DNA of 64,000 nt from positions 496,001-560,000 of the forward strand of contig JAHFWL010000296.1 in assembly GCA_021292165.1 (NCBI GenBank). The letters run 5' to 3'. Made by a program: the position numbers and the translations under genes. Below, piece by piece: positions 32,870 through 43,430 of this stretch. Every line of letters begins with the position of its first letter. The first letter of the stretch is position 1. The notes beneath the pieces are model-generated. The model was not told the DNA's origin, did not search any database, and worked only from the letters and a program-made list of their open reading frames with translations. The DNA is from Shinisaurus crocodilurus. Taxonomy: Eukaryota; Chordata; Lepidosauria; Squamata; Shinisauridae.

Positions 32870-33330
32870 AGGAGGAGAGACTATCGAAAGCCAAGATGTT
32901 GTCACTTACCTGCAAGAGATGCAAGAAAACCTGCAAGAATTAAGAAAGACAGCTGCAGACAACATGCAAAGGGCCCAGCTGAAACAGAAGAGAAGACCTG
33001 GTACGATTCCAAGGCTCGGGACAGAGTTTTTAAGCCTGGAGACCAGATCCTTGTGTTAAAGCCCAGGAAAGGACGGAAGCTCGAGGTCGCGTGGGAGGGA
33101 CCTTACAAAATTATAACCAAGGTCTCCAACGTAAACTACTTGGTAAATGTAAGAAATTATGAAGGGCAACCTTGTAAACGGTTTCACATAAACATGCTTA
33201 AACCCTATTATAACAGGGGCCACTTAGTGTTAACCACTAGTGGGAGCGAAACTAAACCCATATCCTTGACGGGGTGGGGGAAAACCACTAAGGGAAGTAC
33301 AGTACAACAAGTAAACATTTCCCCTAAGAT
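32870..33330 (+). pseudogene. Gypsy integrase C-terminal GPY/F-type module
   Basis: In another frame, KPGDQILVLKPRKGRKLEV and WEGPYKIITKVSNVNYLV, then KRFHINMLKPYYNRG: the C-terminal beta-barrel module that follows gypsy integrase cores. The frame runs into the inserted LINE at 33335. Confidence 0.75.
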
Positions 33331-33334
33331 AAAT

Positions 33335-34968
33335 CATCATCATCAGGCGATCACTCGTGACCGAGTAAGATTGTCTTCCGGGATAAAAGGAGGAAATTCT
33401 AAAGAAGATTGTGTAGACTCTAGCGATGGGTCCGTAAGTGACTGTGGAGGCCAATTCTAGATCCACACAGCTTCCCACAGTGAGGACACAGGTTACCAGA
33501 TAGAAGATGGTCCTGTAAAGGATTCATTTGACGTGCTTTTCGCTTAGCACGTTTCTCCCTTTCACCTTGCACTCGGGCTTCTTCAAAGTCCATGGAACCT
33601 TTGTGAAAGGCCAACCTCCATTTTGATCGTTCATGGGCCAGAGCTTCCCAGTTTTCGATGTTTATATTGCATTTTTTTAGATTAGCCTTATGAACATCTT
33701 TAAACCTCTTATATTGACCACCGATATTCCGCTTTCCATCCTTGAGTTGGGAGTAAAGTAACTGCTTTGGGAGACGGCAGTCAGGCATTCGAGCAACATG
33801 ACCGGTCCACTGAAGTTGGCGTTGAAGGATCCTTTTTTCAATGCTAGTAGTCTTTGCTTCTTCCAGTACACTGACATTTGTTCGTCTATCTTCCCAAGTA
33901 ATTCGCAGGATTTTCCGGAGGCAACGTTGATGAAACCTTTCAAGGAGGTGGAAGTGACGTTTATAGATAGTCCATGTTTCGCAGGCATACAATAAAGTTG
34001 GTAATACAATGGCTTCATAAACCAGTGTTTTGGTCTTCTTACAAATATCCCGATCCTCGAACACTCTATGTTTCATTCGAGAAAATGCGGCACTTGCGGA
34101 GCTCAGACGATGCTGGATTTCACTGTCGATGTTAGCTGTAACAGAAAGATAGCTGCCAAGATAGAGAAAATGATCGACATTTTCCAGTATTGTCCCGCCA
34201 AGCTGGATAGATGGCATCACCAAAGGGTTAGCTTGCACTTGCTGATGAAGCACTTTGGTTTTTTTGATGTTAAGTGAGAGACCAAGTTTTTCGTATGCTT
34301 CTGCAAAAGCATTTAGGATAGTTTGGAGATCCTCCTCTGAATGTGCGGAGACCACATTATCATCAGCATACTGAAGTTCCACAACGGAGGTTGTAATTAC
34401 CTTACTTTTTGCTTTCAGCCTGCTGAGATTAAAAAGCTTTCCATCTGTTCGATATATAATTCCCACACCAGTGGGAAGTTTCCCCTTGACAAGATGTAAA
34501 ACCATGGCGATGAAAATGGCAAATAATGTTGGGGCGATAACACATCCCTGTTTAACACCTGATCCCACTTTAAATGGAGCACCATGAGAGCCGTTGTTGT
34601 CCAAAACCGTTGCCGTCATGTTGTCATGGAGAAGTCGCAAGATATTCACAAATTTATTGGGGCATCCAATTTTCATAAGGATAGTCCAGAGAGCTGTACG
34701 GTCTACAGTATCAAAGGCCTTAGCCAAATCGATAAATGCCATATAAAGGGGTTGATTTTGCTCCCGGCATTTTTCTTGGAGCTGACGTGCAGTAAAAATC
34801 ATGTCTACTGTCCCTCTAGAGGGGCGGAAACCATATTGAGTTTCAGGGAGGATCTCTTCTGAAATAGATAGAAGACGGTTTGCGAGAATCCTAGCAAATA
34901 TTTTACCTGCGGTTGCTAAGAGAGAAATGCCCCGATAGTTTCCACAGTCTGTTCTATCACCCTTCTTA
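33335..34968 (-). mobile_element. 5'-truncated APE-type LINE inserted in the gypsy element
   Basis: Flanked by AAGATAAAT at 33326-33334 and 34969-34977. The 3' end is at 33335 with a TCATCATCATCAGG tail (TGATGATGA on the element's strand). It begins inside the RT domain. Other copies: 43431-45626, 17987-18391, 28331-28525. The clade is not assigned; the C-terminal finger and the KKGDRTDCGNYRGISLL motif define the family here. Confidence 0.88.
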
Positions 34969-35006
34969 AAGATAAATAAAGAGTGTTTGGCCATTGTGTG
35001 GGCCAC
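33420..35006 (-). CDS. LINE reverse transcriptase fragment with C-terminal zinc finger
   Basis: One uninterrupted 528-codon frame. The first dozen codons come from flanking gypsy DNA, so the start is accidental. RT motifs: KKGDRTDCGNYRGISLLATA, ETQYGFRPSRGTVDMIFTAR, MAFIDLAKAFDTVDR, GVKQGCVIAPTLFAIF, and the catalytic LQYADDN. Later come LPTLLYACETWTIYKRH and RQLQWTGHVARMPD. It ends in a C2H2-like finger, CPHCGKLCGSRIGLHSHLRT. Lack of any stop in about 1.6 kb suggests a young copy, but the endonuclease half is missing, so it cannot be autonomous. Confidence 0.85.
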   Translation of the reverse strand: MAHTMAKHSLFIFKKGDRTDCGNYRGISLLATAGKIFARILANRLLSISEEILPETQYGFRPSRGTVDMIFTARQLQEKCREQNQPLYMAFIDLAKAFDTVDRTALWTILMKIGCPNKFVNILRLLHDNMTATVLDNNGSHGAPFKVGSGVKQGCVIAPTLFAIFIAMVLHLVKGKLPTGVGIIYRTDGKLFNLSRLKAKSKVITTSVVELQYADDNVVSAHSEEDLQTILNAFAEAYEKLGLSLNIKKTKVLHQQVQANPLVMPSIQLGGTILENVDHFLYLGSYLSVTANIDSEIQHRLSSASAAFSRMKHRVFEDRDICKKTKTLVYEAIVLPTLLYACETWTIYKRHFHLLERFHQRCLRKILRITWEDRRTNVSVLEEAKTTSIEKRILQRQLQWTGHVARMPDCRLPKQLLYSQLKDGKRNIGGQYKRFKDVHKANLKKCNINIENWEALAHERSKWRLAFHKGSMDFEEARVQGEREKRAKRKARQMNPLQDHLLSGNLCPHCGKLCGSRIGLHSHLRTHR

Positions 35007-35111
35007 AAGTAAATTGAAACCTTACCTGTGGGGGTGAAAATTCACACTATGCACAGACCATTCACCCCTGAGATGGCTTAACCAGGTAAAGAGTACAAAT
35101 AGTAAGCTTGT

Positions 35112-35918
35112 ACGGTGGAGTCTGCACATTCCAGAGGCTCTGATTGGCTGAGGCCAAGAGCATAGAACCCCAGGGAGTTGACAGTTAAGGGGAGTTGGTA
35201 GTCAGTTGGGGAAGAGAGTGGGTTGGAGTGAGAGAGGGAGTGGGAGGTTAGTAGAGTAGGTAGGAAAAGGTGGTACTGAAGAGAAGGGTTCAGACAGGAA
35301 ATCTAGTACTAAGTTGTGAGAAAGCAAACGTTCAGGTGTTAGTGTAGAATAATTCACAGGAGTCTCCACTTAGGGAGTGAAGAGAAGGACCTTCTGTCTG
35401 AGGAAGAAGGAGAAACTCTGGACTAGTGTGAGGGACAGTTAAGTTCCCTAGTCTGATACTGTAACTTTCAAGTAACCAAGCCAAATTGATACAAAGAGCA
35501 CTGTATAACATCTGCCTGCCTTTAACCTGAATCTAAGCAAAGAACAAGTTTGAATTAACTGTAGAAAATCCAAGTTATCTGTTCCTGAGTTGAATATCAG
35601 TTTAGAGACTTTGTTAGAACAATAAATCAATAATCTTCTTATTCAAAGTGTCCAGAGTCTGACTGGTGGACAGGAAAGTAAGAAGTGAATTAACGGAGGG
35701 GCACCCTACTTCAAGTAATCAAATAAAACAAACTGCTCTTAATAAAGACAAACAAACGTGGGTGAACAGCTACAGATAAGACCTAAGACACATAATCGGC
35801 TAACGCAACTTTAAAAGACAGCTTAAAGTCTGAAGTGACCAATACAAGGTGGCACTTGGTGAGAGTGAAGTACACATCAAGGGTGTGGGCTTTGGAGTGA
35901 GGGGTCCCGTCCACTACA
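35112..35918 (+). repeat. 3' LTR of the gypsy element
   Basis: Matches the 5' LTR from about CACATTCCAGAGGC (35126) to CTACA (35918). Its first part is shortened by about 30 bp relative to the 5' LTR. Differences are scattered substitutions and small indels (for example near 35670-35700), not the one-sided pattern seen in the LTR at 19878. Confidence 0.82.
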
Positions 35919-35992
35919 GCTTCTTCCTCCACCTCCTCCTCTGAGATGTCAGGATCAGCCTGAATTTCCTCTGCCTGCATCAGCAGTTGCAA

Positions 35993-36600
35993 AACAGATG
36001 ATCAAAGCAAAATTGGAGCTAAGGCTGGCTTGAAGAAGGCTGGGCCCAAAACCTATTGGGCTTTAGAAAAATTAGCCTGAGTGCCAGCCTACTCAAAAGC
36101 AGTGTAGGTATTCCACACTGAGCAGCAGAGTTCAACCCCAGCACAGTAGCTCTCCTTAGTCTTCCAGTAGCTCCCACTCCAGGAATCAGAAACCACTCTG
36201 TAGACCAAAACAGTTCTAATTCTAACTGTTTATTTCCTTATAACAAAGTATAACTAAAGGTCTACATTCTATATACATAGTTCATGTACAGAGTGTCTTT
36301 TCTTCCAGCTCAGTTCAGCAAAACCAAAAACAGCAGAGTCAACTGCACACAGCTGAGCAGTATTACATCATTAGAACAGCAAAAGTTCATATGCTGCAGC
36401 CGGGCGCTTGTTATCGGCTTAATTGCAACACATGACAATCCTCACACCTGGCAAGGCTAAATGTAAGATTAGCTTTGTGAGCACAGACAGAATACACAGT
36501 GGCCCTTCCTTTCTGGAAACATAACAAAATTAAAGGCCAAAGCACTTTAACAATAAAAATGACACAGCTAGTTCTTTTAGTTCTAGTTCATACACTAACA
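35993..36600. other. No recognisable gene; right edge of the insertion stack
   Basis: Sequence between the copia-like reading frame and the resumption of duplication homology at about 36600. It may hold leader or LTR sequence of the copia-like element, but no terminal repeat partner was found. Confidence 0.35.
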
Positions 36601-36976
36601 CTTTCTACGTCGTGTTTACTCACCATCTGTCACTGATCATGGAGGAGATGGAGAGAGGAATGGCACCTCTGAGTCCTCCTCCTCCCCATGGCCGGGCTGT
36701 GGCAGTGAGCAGGGACGCAGCACTAGATCATTCCAGGGGGACCCCTCACTTGAGGACCTTGGCTCAGCGCATGCACTGAAATCGCATAGTTTAGATGCAT
36801 ACTCAGCAATGCTCCAAAGCCTCCAATCAATTCCAAACTCAATAGAAAATTTGTAGAACACAGATCCAGACTTGCTTCAAAAGTGAGCATTATGAATAGA
36901 TGAGTTTTGATCAATCAGCCGACTAATTATGAAATTTGGCAGCATCACTAGTAAGGATTTGTGTTCATGAGGCTCC

Positions 36977-37434
36977 TTAGTGGTGGGGCCGAGCTGAAGC
37001 CAGCAGAGGCTCGTTCCGGGCTCAGCCACCCCCGCGAGCGGCGGCGGCCTGATCCCGCTCTTCAGAGTGGCACGGAGCGTTGTCTGCACCGCTCGCGCCT
37101 CTCGAGCCACCGCTGTCGCCAGAGGACCCCCCAGCAGTCCTCGCTGCTGCTGCCGCCACCGGAGGACCCCCACCGCCCCCCCACCGTCATCCTACCTGGT
37201 CCTGCGCTCCGGCGCGCCTCTGCCACCTGCAGAGCCACTGCTCTGGTGCGCTGGAGCCCCACCCACGCCCTGTTGGCATGGTTCCCCCCTGCTAAAAACA
37301 GAGCGCAGGGTCCCGTCGCATCACTTCCTCCGTGCCGGAATTGACGCGACGGGACCCAGTGGACAGGGAAGACAGGCTCACTGCTCGGGCCTTGCTCATG
37401 TCTGACGGGCTGCTCGGCTACATCCCTAGTCCAC
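36977..37434. repeat. GC-rich hairpin repeat, copy 1
   Basis: Inserted between GAGGCTCC and GCCGTGGAAAC, which adjoin (separated by GCA) at 59930-59940 in the right copy. It contains a near-perfect hairpin at 37308-37357 (arms GGGTCCCGTCGC..TCA..TTCC) and one arm of the second family hairpin (TTCCCCCCTGCTAAAAACAG). CpG density is high. No coding function is supported. Confidence 0.7.
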
Positions 37435-37594
37435 TGCCGTGGAAACTTGAGAGGGGATTCTAACATCACATGAATGGTGACCCACTTGTGCAACAGGACT
37501 TCCACCCACTATCTTGCCCCCTGTGTCCCCCATGTCCCCTAGAAATGTGATCCGGAGGGACCCCCAGCACTCCACTACAAACTTTTTAAATGAA

Positions 37595-37626
37595 TGAATG
37601 AATGAATGAATATATATATATATATT
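37595..37626. repeat. (GAAT)n and (TA)n simple repeat
   Basis: GAATGAATGAATGAATA followed by TATATATA. The right copy has a much longer TA run at 60095-60136. Confidence 0.9.
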
Positions 37627-38064
37627 CAAACAAGTAATTTAGGTAATACAAGAAACACTAAGAAAATACAACAGAACAATGTCCAGAATTAGTACTTGAG
37701 GTCATGCAGCAACTGTGAATGGGTTCAAGAGCTGCTGCATTAATAAAATTTGCAAACGATCTACAATCAGCATTAACTTAGCCAGTATTAACTTCACACC
37801 TTGTTGTGGGCCTCCTCGACCTAAGGAGAGAACTGGAAGAATCTATGGCAGTAGAAAATGAGAGAAGTGGTTGTAGGGATTGGGCTCACTCTTCTTACAC
37901 AGGAGGATCTGGGAACAGATCCTGAAGAGGATGGGGAGGAAGAGATGATGGAGCGGAGGGAAGCTGCAGCAGGTGCGCCAAGGCCAGTGGACTTAGATTT
38001 AGACCCAACAGTCAGGGAGGATCTACCAGTGTCAGATTCCGTGGGAAAGCAGTCTGAACATGCT

Positions 38065-38500
38065 GAACCTGAACCCCGACAAGGCCGAGGTACTTCTGAT
38101 GGGGACAAGGGGAGGTTAGGGGATGTTGACCTGGTGCTGAATGGGGTACATCTACCCCTGAAGGACCAGGTCCGCATCTTGGGGGTCATTCTAGACTCCC
38201 AGCTGTCCATGGAGGCTCAGGTGTCAGCTGTGAGCCGGCGGCGCTGTATCAACTCCATTTGATACGGCAGCTGCGCCCCTACCTTCCTAATCATCTGCTC
38301 CCATCAGTGGTTCATGCCTTGGTCTCCCCTCGCCTAGACTACTGTAATGTGCTCTATGTGGGGTTACCCTTGAAGACAGTTCGGAAGCTAAAGCTGGTAC
38401 AGAACGCGGCGGCTTGCCTGGTTAAACGCAGCCACCAGCAAGATCACATCACTCCAGTGCTCTGGCTACCAGTTGCTTGCTGAGCCAAATTCAAGGTGTT
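38065..38500 (+). mobile_element. L2-type LINE ORF2 fragment
   Basis: Frames encode LNPDKAEVLLMGT-like sequence, then LRPYLPNHLLPSVVHALVSP, RLDYCNVLYVGLPLKTVRKL and LVQNAAACLV, the L2 post-RT region. Frameshifts separate them. It lies immediately after the end of the duplication homology. Confidence 0.8.
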
Positions 38501-38529
38501 GGTTTTGACTATTGGTGTAATAAGTACCT

Positions 38530-38930
38530 TGGTGGGGCTCGCTGTTCTCTGTGGCTCGGTTCTCCGTGGCGGCGGCGGCCCGATCTCACTATTCTGAGTG
38601 GTGCGGAGCATTCTCATGCCGCTCGAGCCGCCACCGCCGATCAAGCCGCCAGCACCAGGCTTCCGGCTTCCGGCTGCTCCGGCGCACTGCACCCCCGCGC
38701 TATGTTTTTGGCGGGGGGAACCAGGACAACAGGGCTTAAACAGCCATGTTGCCCCGGTTTCCCCCGCCAAAAACATAGCGCGGGGGTCCAGCGCGCCGGA
38801 GCAGGGTCCTGTCGTAATCGCATTACTTCCGCCGTGCCGGAAATGATGTAACAGGACCAGAGCGGATGGCATGGACGGCTCGCCTCTCTGCGGCGAGCCT
38901 CCCTAGGACCCGGTAGGCCCACGTGAGCCA
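38530..38930. repeat. GC-rich hairpin repeat, copy 2 (two hairpins)
   Basis: A very long hairpin at 38673-38804 has arms of about 60 nt with few mismatches (CTGCTCCGGCGC..CTATGTTTTTGGCGGGGG and its complement) and a short loop near 38738. A second hairpin at 38805-38858 (GGTCCTGTCG..TTACTTCCG / CCGGAAATGATGTAACAGGACC) follows directly. Confidence 0.75.
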
Positions 38931-39726
38931 AAGTCTTATATCCCTATAAAGGCAGGAATTTCATTCCAGCTGCTACCCATGTTTTTCAAGCCAAAATAGT
39001 ATCTCAGATTCTTTTCGGAGCACTTATCTGGTTCCCTGACCTAATAGACTCTCTTGAAGGGATTCAATCCTACTTTCTAAGAGCTATATTTGGCGTGCCC
39101 AAGTGTGTGGCTAGTGCTGTTCTCTATCTGGAAGCCGGCCTTAATTCTCTCAGCTGTCTGGGTTGGATACATTCTGCCAAGCTTTTGTCTTCGCTGCTTT
39201 TGTCTTCGCTGCTGCTCTTTGCTTAAGCTGAACTCTTTGCTAAGTATGTCAAGGCAGGCAGTTTTCAGGAAAAAAATGGAACAGTTAAAATGGAGCCAGT
39301 GGCGGGAGGACACGTTGCAGTAGTAAAGAATATACGAGAATTAGAAGTGGCCATGACACTGCCTGCCTGACACCGTGCGTTGAAGCAAGAAACGTCTAAT
39401 TTACAAACAGCTGGAGTATCTTTGTCCCATGCTGGAATCTTAGAGGACTGTCTGTGAGTATTACAGGGCCACTGTAGAAAATAGTTATATTTCACTGTAA
39501 ATGTTTTAAGGTTGTAAAAGTATAGAGAGACCTTTTGTGGTCTTCCATTCACGCACAATTATTTGCGTATCCTTACTTGTAGAGTGTTTCACCCCCTGTT
39601 TTAATCCAATGTGGAACCACTGATACTTACAAAAATAAAGAACACTTACCTGGGAGTCCACTCTATTGCAGTGTGGTTTCTGGTTCAAACAGAAGAACAT
39701 GAATTCCACATGAAAAAGGAATTATA
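38931..39726. other. No recognisable gene
   Basis: Contains a short direct repeat (TTTTGTCTTCGCTGC, twice near 39183-39210). Nothing coding can be supported. Confidence 0.35.
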
Positions 39727-42062
39727 GTAGTTGGATTATTGGGAGGTGAAGAATATATATTGGTTAATTTGTATGCACCAAATGAAAATCAAGAAGAATA
39801 TTATTAAAAAAGTGATGAAGGAAATGGGGGAGCCACAAAAAGGTTTGGTAATTATGGCTGGGGATTTTTATATGGTGATGGACAAAAATATTGATGAATC
39901 AAATCCGACAGGACAAGAGAAGAGAAATAATTTAACAGTATTAAATAAAATAATTAATAAGGAAGGACTGGTTGTTTTTTGGAGAGGGGCAATGGGACTG
40001 GAAAGAGGGTATACATATTATTCACCAGCCACGAAGAACTTTTCTAGTATAGATTATATTTTTGTTTCTAAGACCCTGATGTCAAGAGTGAGGAGTTCAG
40101 AAATTGGTGTTATAAAAGTTTCGGATCATGCTTTAGTTAATATGGATATTAAAATAAAGAAGGATTATAGAGAAGCAAGGAGCTGGAGATTGAATTGTAA
40201 GATTTTACAGCATATATTATAGCAAAGGTAGAAAAGGAAATGAGAGAGATTTGGTTGCTTAATGATACAGAAGTTTGTACTGAAGCTGTTGTTTGGGACA
40301 CAATGAAGGCTGTGATGAGAGAGATAAGTATTAGGGAGGGTGTGAAAAAACAAGAACAGTTTACTAAAAAGTTAGAAGGAAAGATTAGGGATTTGGAAAT
40401 TAAGATTTTGAAGGAAAGGGAGAACAAGGTCTTTGCTGAATTGCAAGCTAAAAGGAAAGAGCTGGAAAAGAAAGATTTGGAAAAAGTTCAGAACAACTTG
40501 ATTTATTTGAAAAGAGAGTTTTTTTGAAAATAGTAATAAGAATTCTAAAATGTTAGCAAGATCCACACAAAAAAAGAAAGAAAAAAGTATAGTTGGGGCA
40601 ATTAAAGATAAAAAAGGGAAAGGACATAATTTAATGCAGGATAAATTAAAAATATTTCATGAATTTTATTCAGAATTGTATTAGGCTGGAGATTGTATGG
40701 AAGAGAGGATTAATGAGTATATAGGAAAGCATTTTAAAATTAGATTAGTGGATGAAGATAGAGAAATTATGGAACAACCTTTTTCAGAATTGGAAATAGA
40801 ATAATATGCAATAAATAAACTGAAAGAGGGTAAGAGACCCCTGGACTAGATGGTTTAGGGGCTGAATACTACAAGGCTTTTAAGAAAATGTTGGTTCCAA
40901 GATTAAAAAGGATATTTAATAATATTTTTTTGGAGCGGGGAGAGATCCCCTCTTCGTGGAAGCCATCTAAGATTATTTTAATCCCTAAGCCAGGGAAGGA
41001 TTTAACGGAGCCAGGTTCCTATAGACCCATTTCCTTAATAAACCAAGATGCAAAATCGATGACAGCAATATTAGCGAGAAGGATGAACACATTTATTACT
41101 AAATATGTTGGGATAGACCAGTGTGGTTTTATGCAAGGAAGACAAATGGCAGATTTAACAAGAAGAGTATTAAATATAATATATTTAATAAAGAAAAATA
41201 AATTGAGAGCAGGGATAATAGCATTAGATGTTTTCAAAGCCTTTGATTGCGTGGAATGGCCAGCATTAAAAAGTTTAATTAAAAGTATGGGATTTGGAGA
41301 AAGATTTAGAGGAGTAGTTAATCAATTATATTCAAAAAATGTTTCGTCAGTTGTAGTGAATGATGGTTTAACAGGAGCAAATTTACCTAGGATGAGGAAC
41401 TAGACAAGGCTGTCCCCTTTCGCCTATTTTGTTTGCATTGGTAATGGAGATTTTAGCAAATGTATTTAGAGAAGATAGGAATATAGGTGGGATAGGGATT
41501 AGAGAGAAGACAAAAATAAATCTTTTTGCAGATGATACTCTTTTGACAATCGAAAACCCTATGGAAAATATGGATAGAGAGGAGAATCATTTAAAGGAGT
41601 TTGGGGAAGTAACGGGGCTACAGATTAATTGGGACAAATCTAAATTTTTGTTGTTTAATTATAGTAAAAGAGAAGAGATTGAAATGTGTAGGGAAAAAAG
41701 TAATTATAAGATTAATAATGTAATTAAATATTTAGGCATTGTAATTCCAAAAGATATAGATAAATTGGGAGACAAGAATTATAGGAAATTAAAGAATGAA
41801 GTAAAGAATAAAATAGAGGAGTATAAAAAAAATTGGACTTTCTTGGTTTGGTAGAATTGGTTTGATTAAAATGAAGATTTTGCCAAAGATAAATTTTTTA
41901 TTTTGGATGATACCAAGTGCGATATCAGATAAGGAACTTAAAGATTGGCAAACAATTATTAATACATATTGTAATGGAGGGAAAAGAATCTAGGATTACT
42001 AAAACAAGATGGTATAAAGCACAAAAAGTAGGGGGTTTGGGTTTGCTGAATTTAAAATGGTA

Positions 42063-42640
42063 TGCCAAGATTAGAACAGATCACAAAAAGGCAAGCTATC
42101 TGCAAGAGCTAACCTTCTTCCCTGTTAGGCATGCTTTTATCCAGCTCAGATTTGAAACAATGCCCACTGAGTATTTGGCTGGAAGGTTTTCTAACAGACC
42201 TGCACAAGAGCGTTTTTGCATATGTGAAACAGGGCACATTGAAGATCTGGTACATTATATTCTATATTGTCCACTATATAATTCACCCAGGGCCAGATTT
42301 ATTCTTCCTTTTCAGCCTACTTTAGAAGGTCAATCAGACGATTTTAAAATTAGATGGTTGTTGGCTGATGTGGACAAATTTATTAGCTACAGGATAGCTT
42401 TATTTGCGTTAGCTGCAAGAAAAATAAGGGCAGCCTTTATAAACCAAACTACTGCCAAACCATAAGGGGGCCATACAGAAAGAATGTTTCTAAACCTTGA
42501 TTATTTTATAGCATTTTGTTTCATTATATTTAATGTTCAACCTGTTTTTATTTTATTTTATACTTCATGTATATATGTATTGTGATGTATTGTGATGGCC
42601 ATTGGCTATAAACAATAAAATTCTGAAAAAAAATTATATA
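42063..42640 (+). mobile_element. LINE 3' end nested in the L1
   Basis: Open frame to 42465 with FFPVRHAFIQLRFETMPTEY, ERFCICETGHIEDLVHYILY and LFALAARKIRAAFI, then a 3' UTR with AATAAA near 42615 and an A tail. It interrupts L1 sequence that is continuous at about 11450 (AAAATGGTATTATATAG). It is the same family as the fragments at 430-1335 and 25085-25840, and the best preserved of them. Confidence 0.85.
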
Positions 42641-43430
42641 GTGAATCAATTAAGACATATAGTGGATATTATAGCACGACCTAAAGAAATAATGTGGTTG
42701 GAGTTAGAAACATTTGAATTACGTAATACTTTGGAGAATATTTTTTTTCAAAATAATAATAATAAATTGTTAAAAAATATAGACAACCCTTTTCTAAGAA
42801 ATTTGTTAGTGATTTGGGGTACTATGACGAGCATATTTATACCAGGGATATCTCCATTAACTCTGGTGGTGGCTCTAAACGATTTCCCCAAAAATTTAAG
42901 ATCAGAGGTTGAGGGTAAACTAAGAGAAGTTAGGGTTATTAGATTGTCCGATTGGGTGGAAAGATGGGGACTTAGAGACCAAATAATGGAAATTGTTGGG
43001 AGAAGAAGAGTGTCGTGGTTAAATTTATTACAGTTAGAACAGTGGTCGAAGAAATGGAAAAAGAAAACTGAGTATGAGAGAGATTTAACTAAATTTGAAA
43101 AGATGGTTATGTCTAGAGATGGCTTACCAGGGAATGCATCAACAAGAGGTATAACAAGGGATTTATATAGATGGATTCAAAAAGTAGAAGAACAAGAGGA
43201 TCAGCTAAAGGCAGTATGGGGTAATGAATTTGAAGAGGTGACCTCGAAGGTGGGGTGGAATAATATATGGGATAGACGGATTGTGAAAATGATGTCAATT
43301 AGGATAAAGGAAAAATTTATAAACTAATTTGGAGATGGTATTTAACTCCAGTAAGATTAAATAGAATAGATAATAATTGTTCTGCATTTTGTTGGAGAGG
43401 ATATCAGGAAAAAGGGACATATGCTCATAT

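Larger units (their letters stand above)
29449..35918 (+). mobile_element. Ty3/gypsy LTR retrotransposon, SCAN-like gag (Gmr1-like), defective
   Basis: Bounded by the 5-bp TSD GCTTC (29444-29448 and 35919-35923). The 5' LTR is 29449-30294 and the 3' LTR about 35112-35918, both ending CTACA. Order of coding remnants: coiled-coil plus SCAN-like capsid, CCHC knuckle, aspartic protease, integrase with GPY/F-type C-terminal module. No RT or RNase H is present. Protease followed directly by integrase fits the Gmr1-like order (PR-IN-RT) with the RT lost, although a deletion in an ordinary gypsy order would look the same. A LINE (33335-34968) sits in the 3' part. Stops and frameshifts make it non-autonomous. 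Confidence 0.88.
16665..38055 (+). other. Left copy of a tandem segmental duplication
   Basis: Aligns collinearly with 50142-60470. Shared landmarks in order: L2, CR1/L3-like and L2 fragments; the short simple-repeat region; SINEs at 21345 and 22225; defensin exon 1; a CR1 fragment; a LINE fragment with GC-rich insert; defensin exon 2; the 3' flank; and the block 36600-38055. Extra material only in this copy: an LTR element (17855-20302), an 8.5 kb transposon stack (about 28062-36600, replacing about 200 bp) and a GC-rich hairpin repeat (36977-37434). Subtracting these gives about 10 kb, the size of the right copy. Confidence 0.88.

Noticed and set aside
35112..35918. G-to-A editing of the gypsy 3' LTR
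   Set aside because: Differences from the 5' LTR run in several directions and are few, with no one-sided bias.
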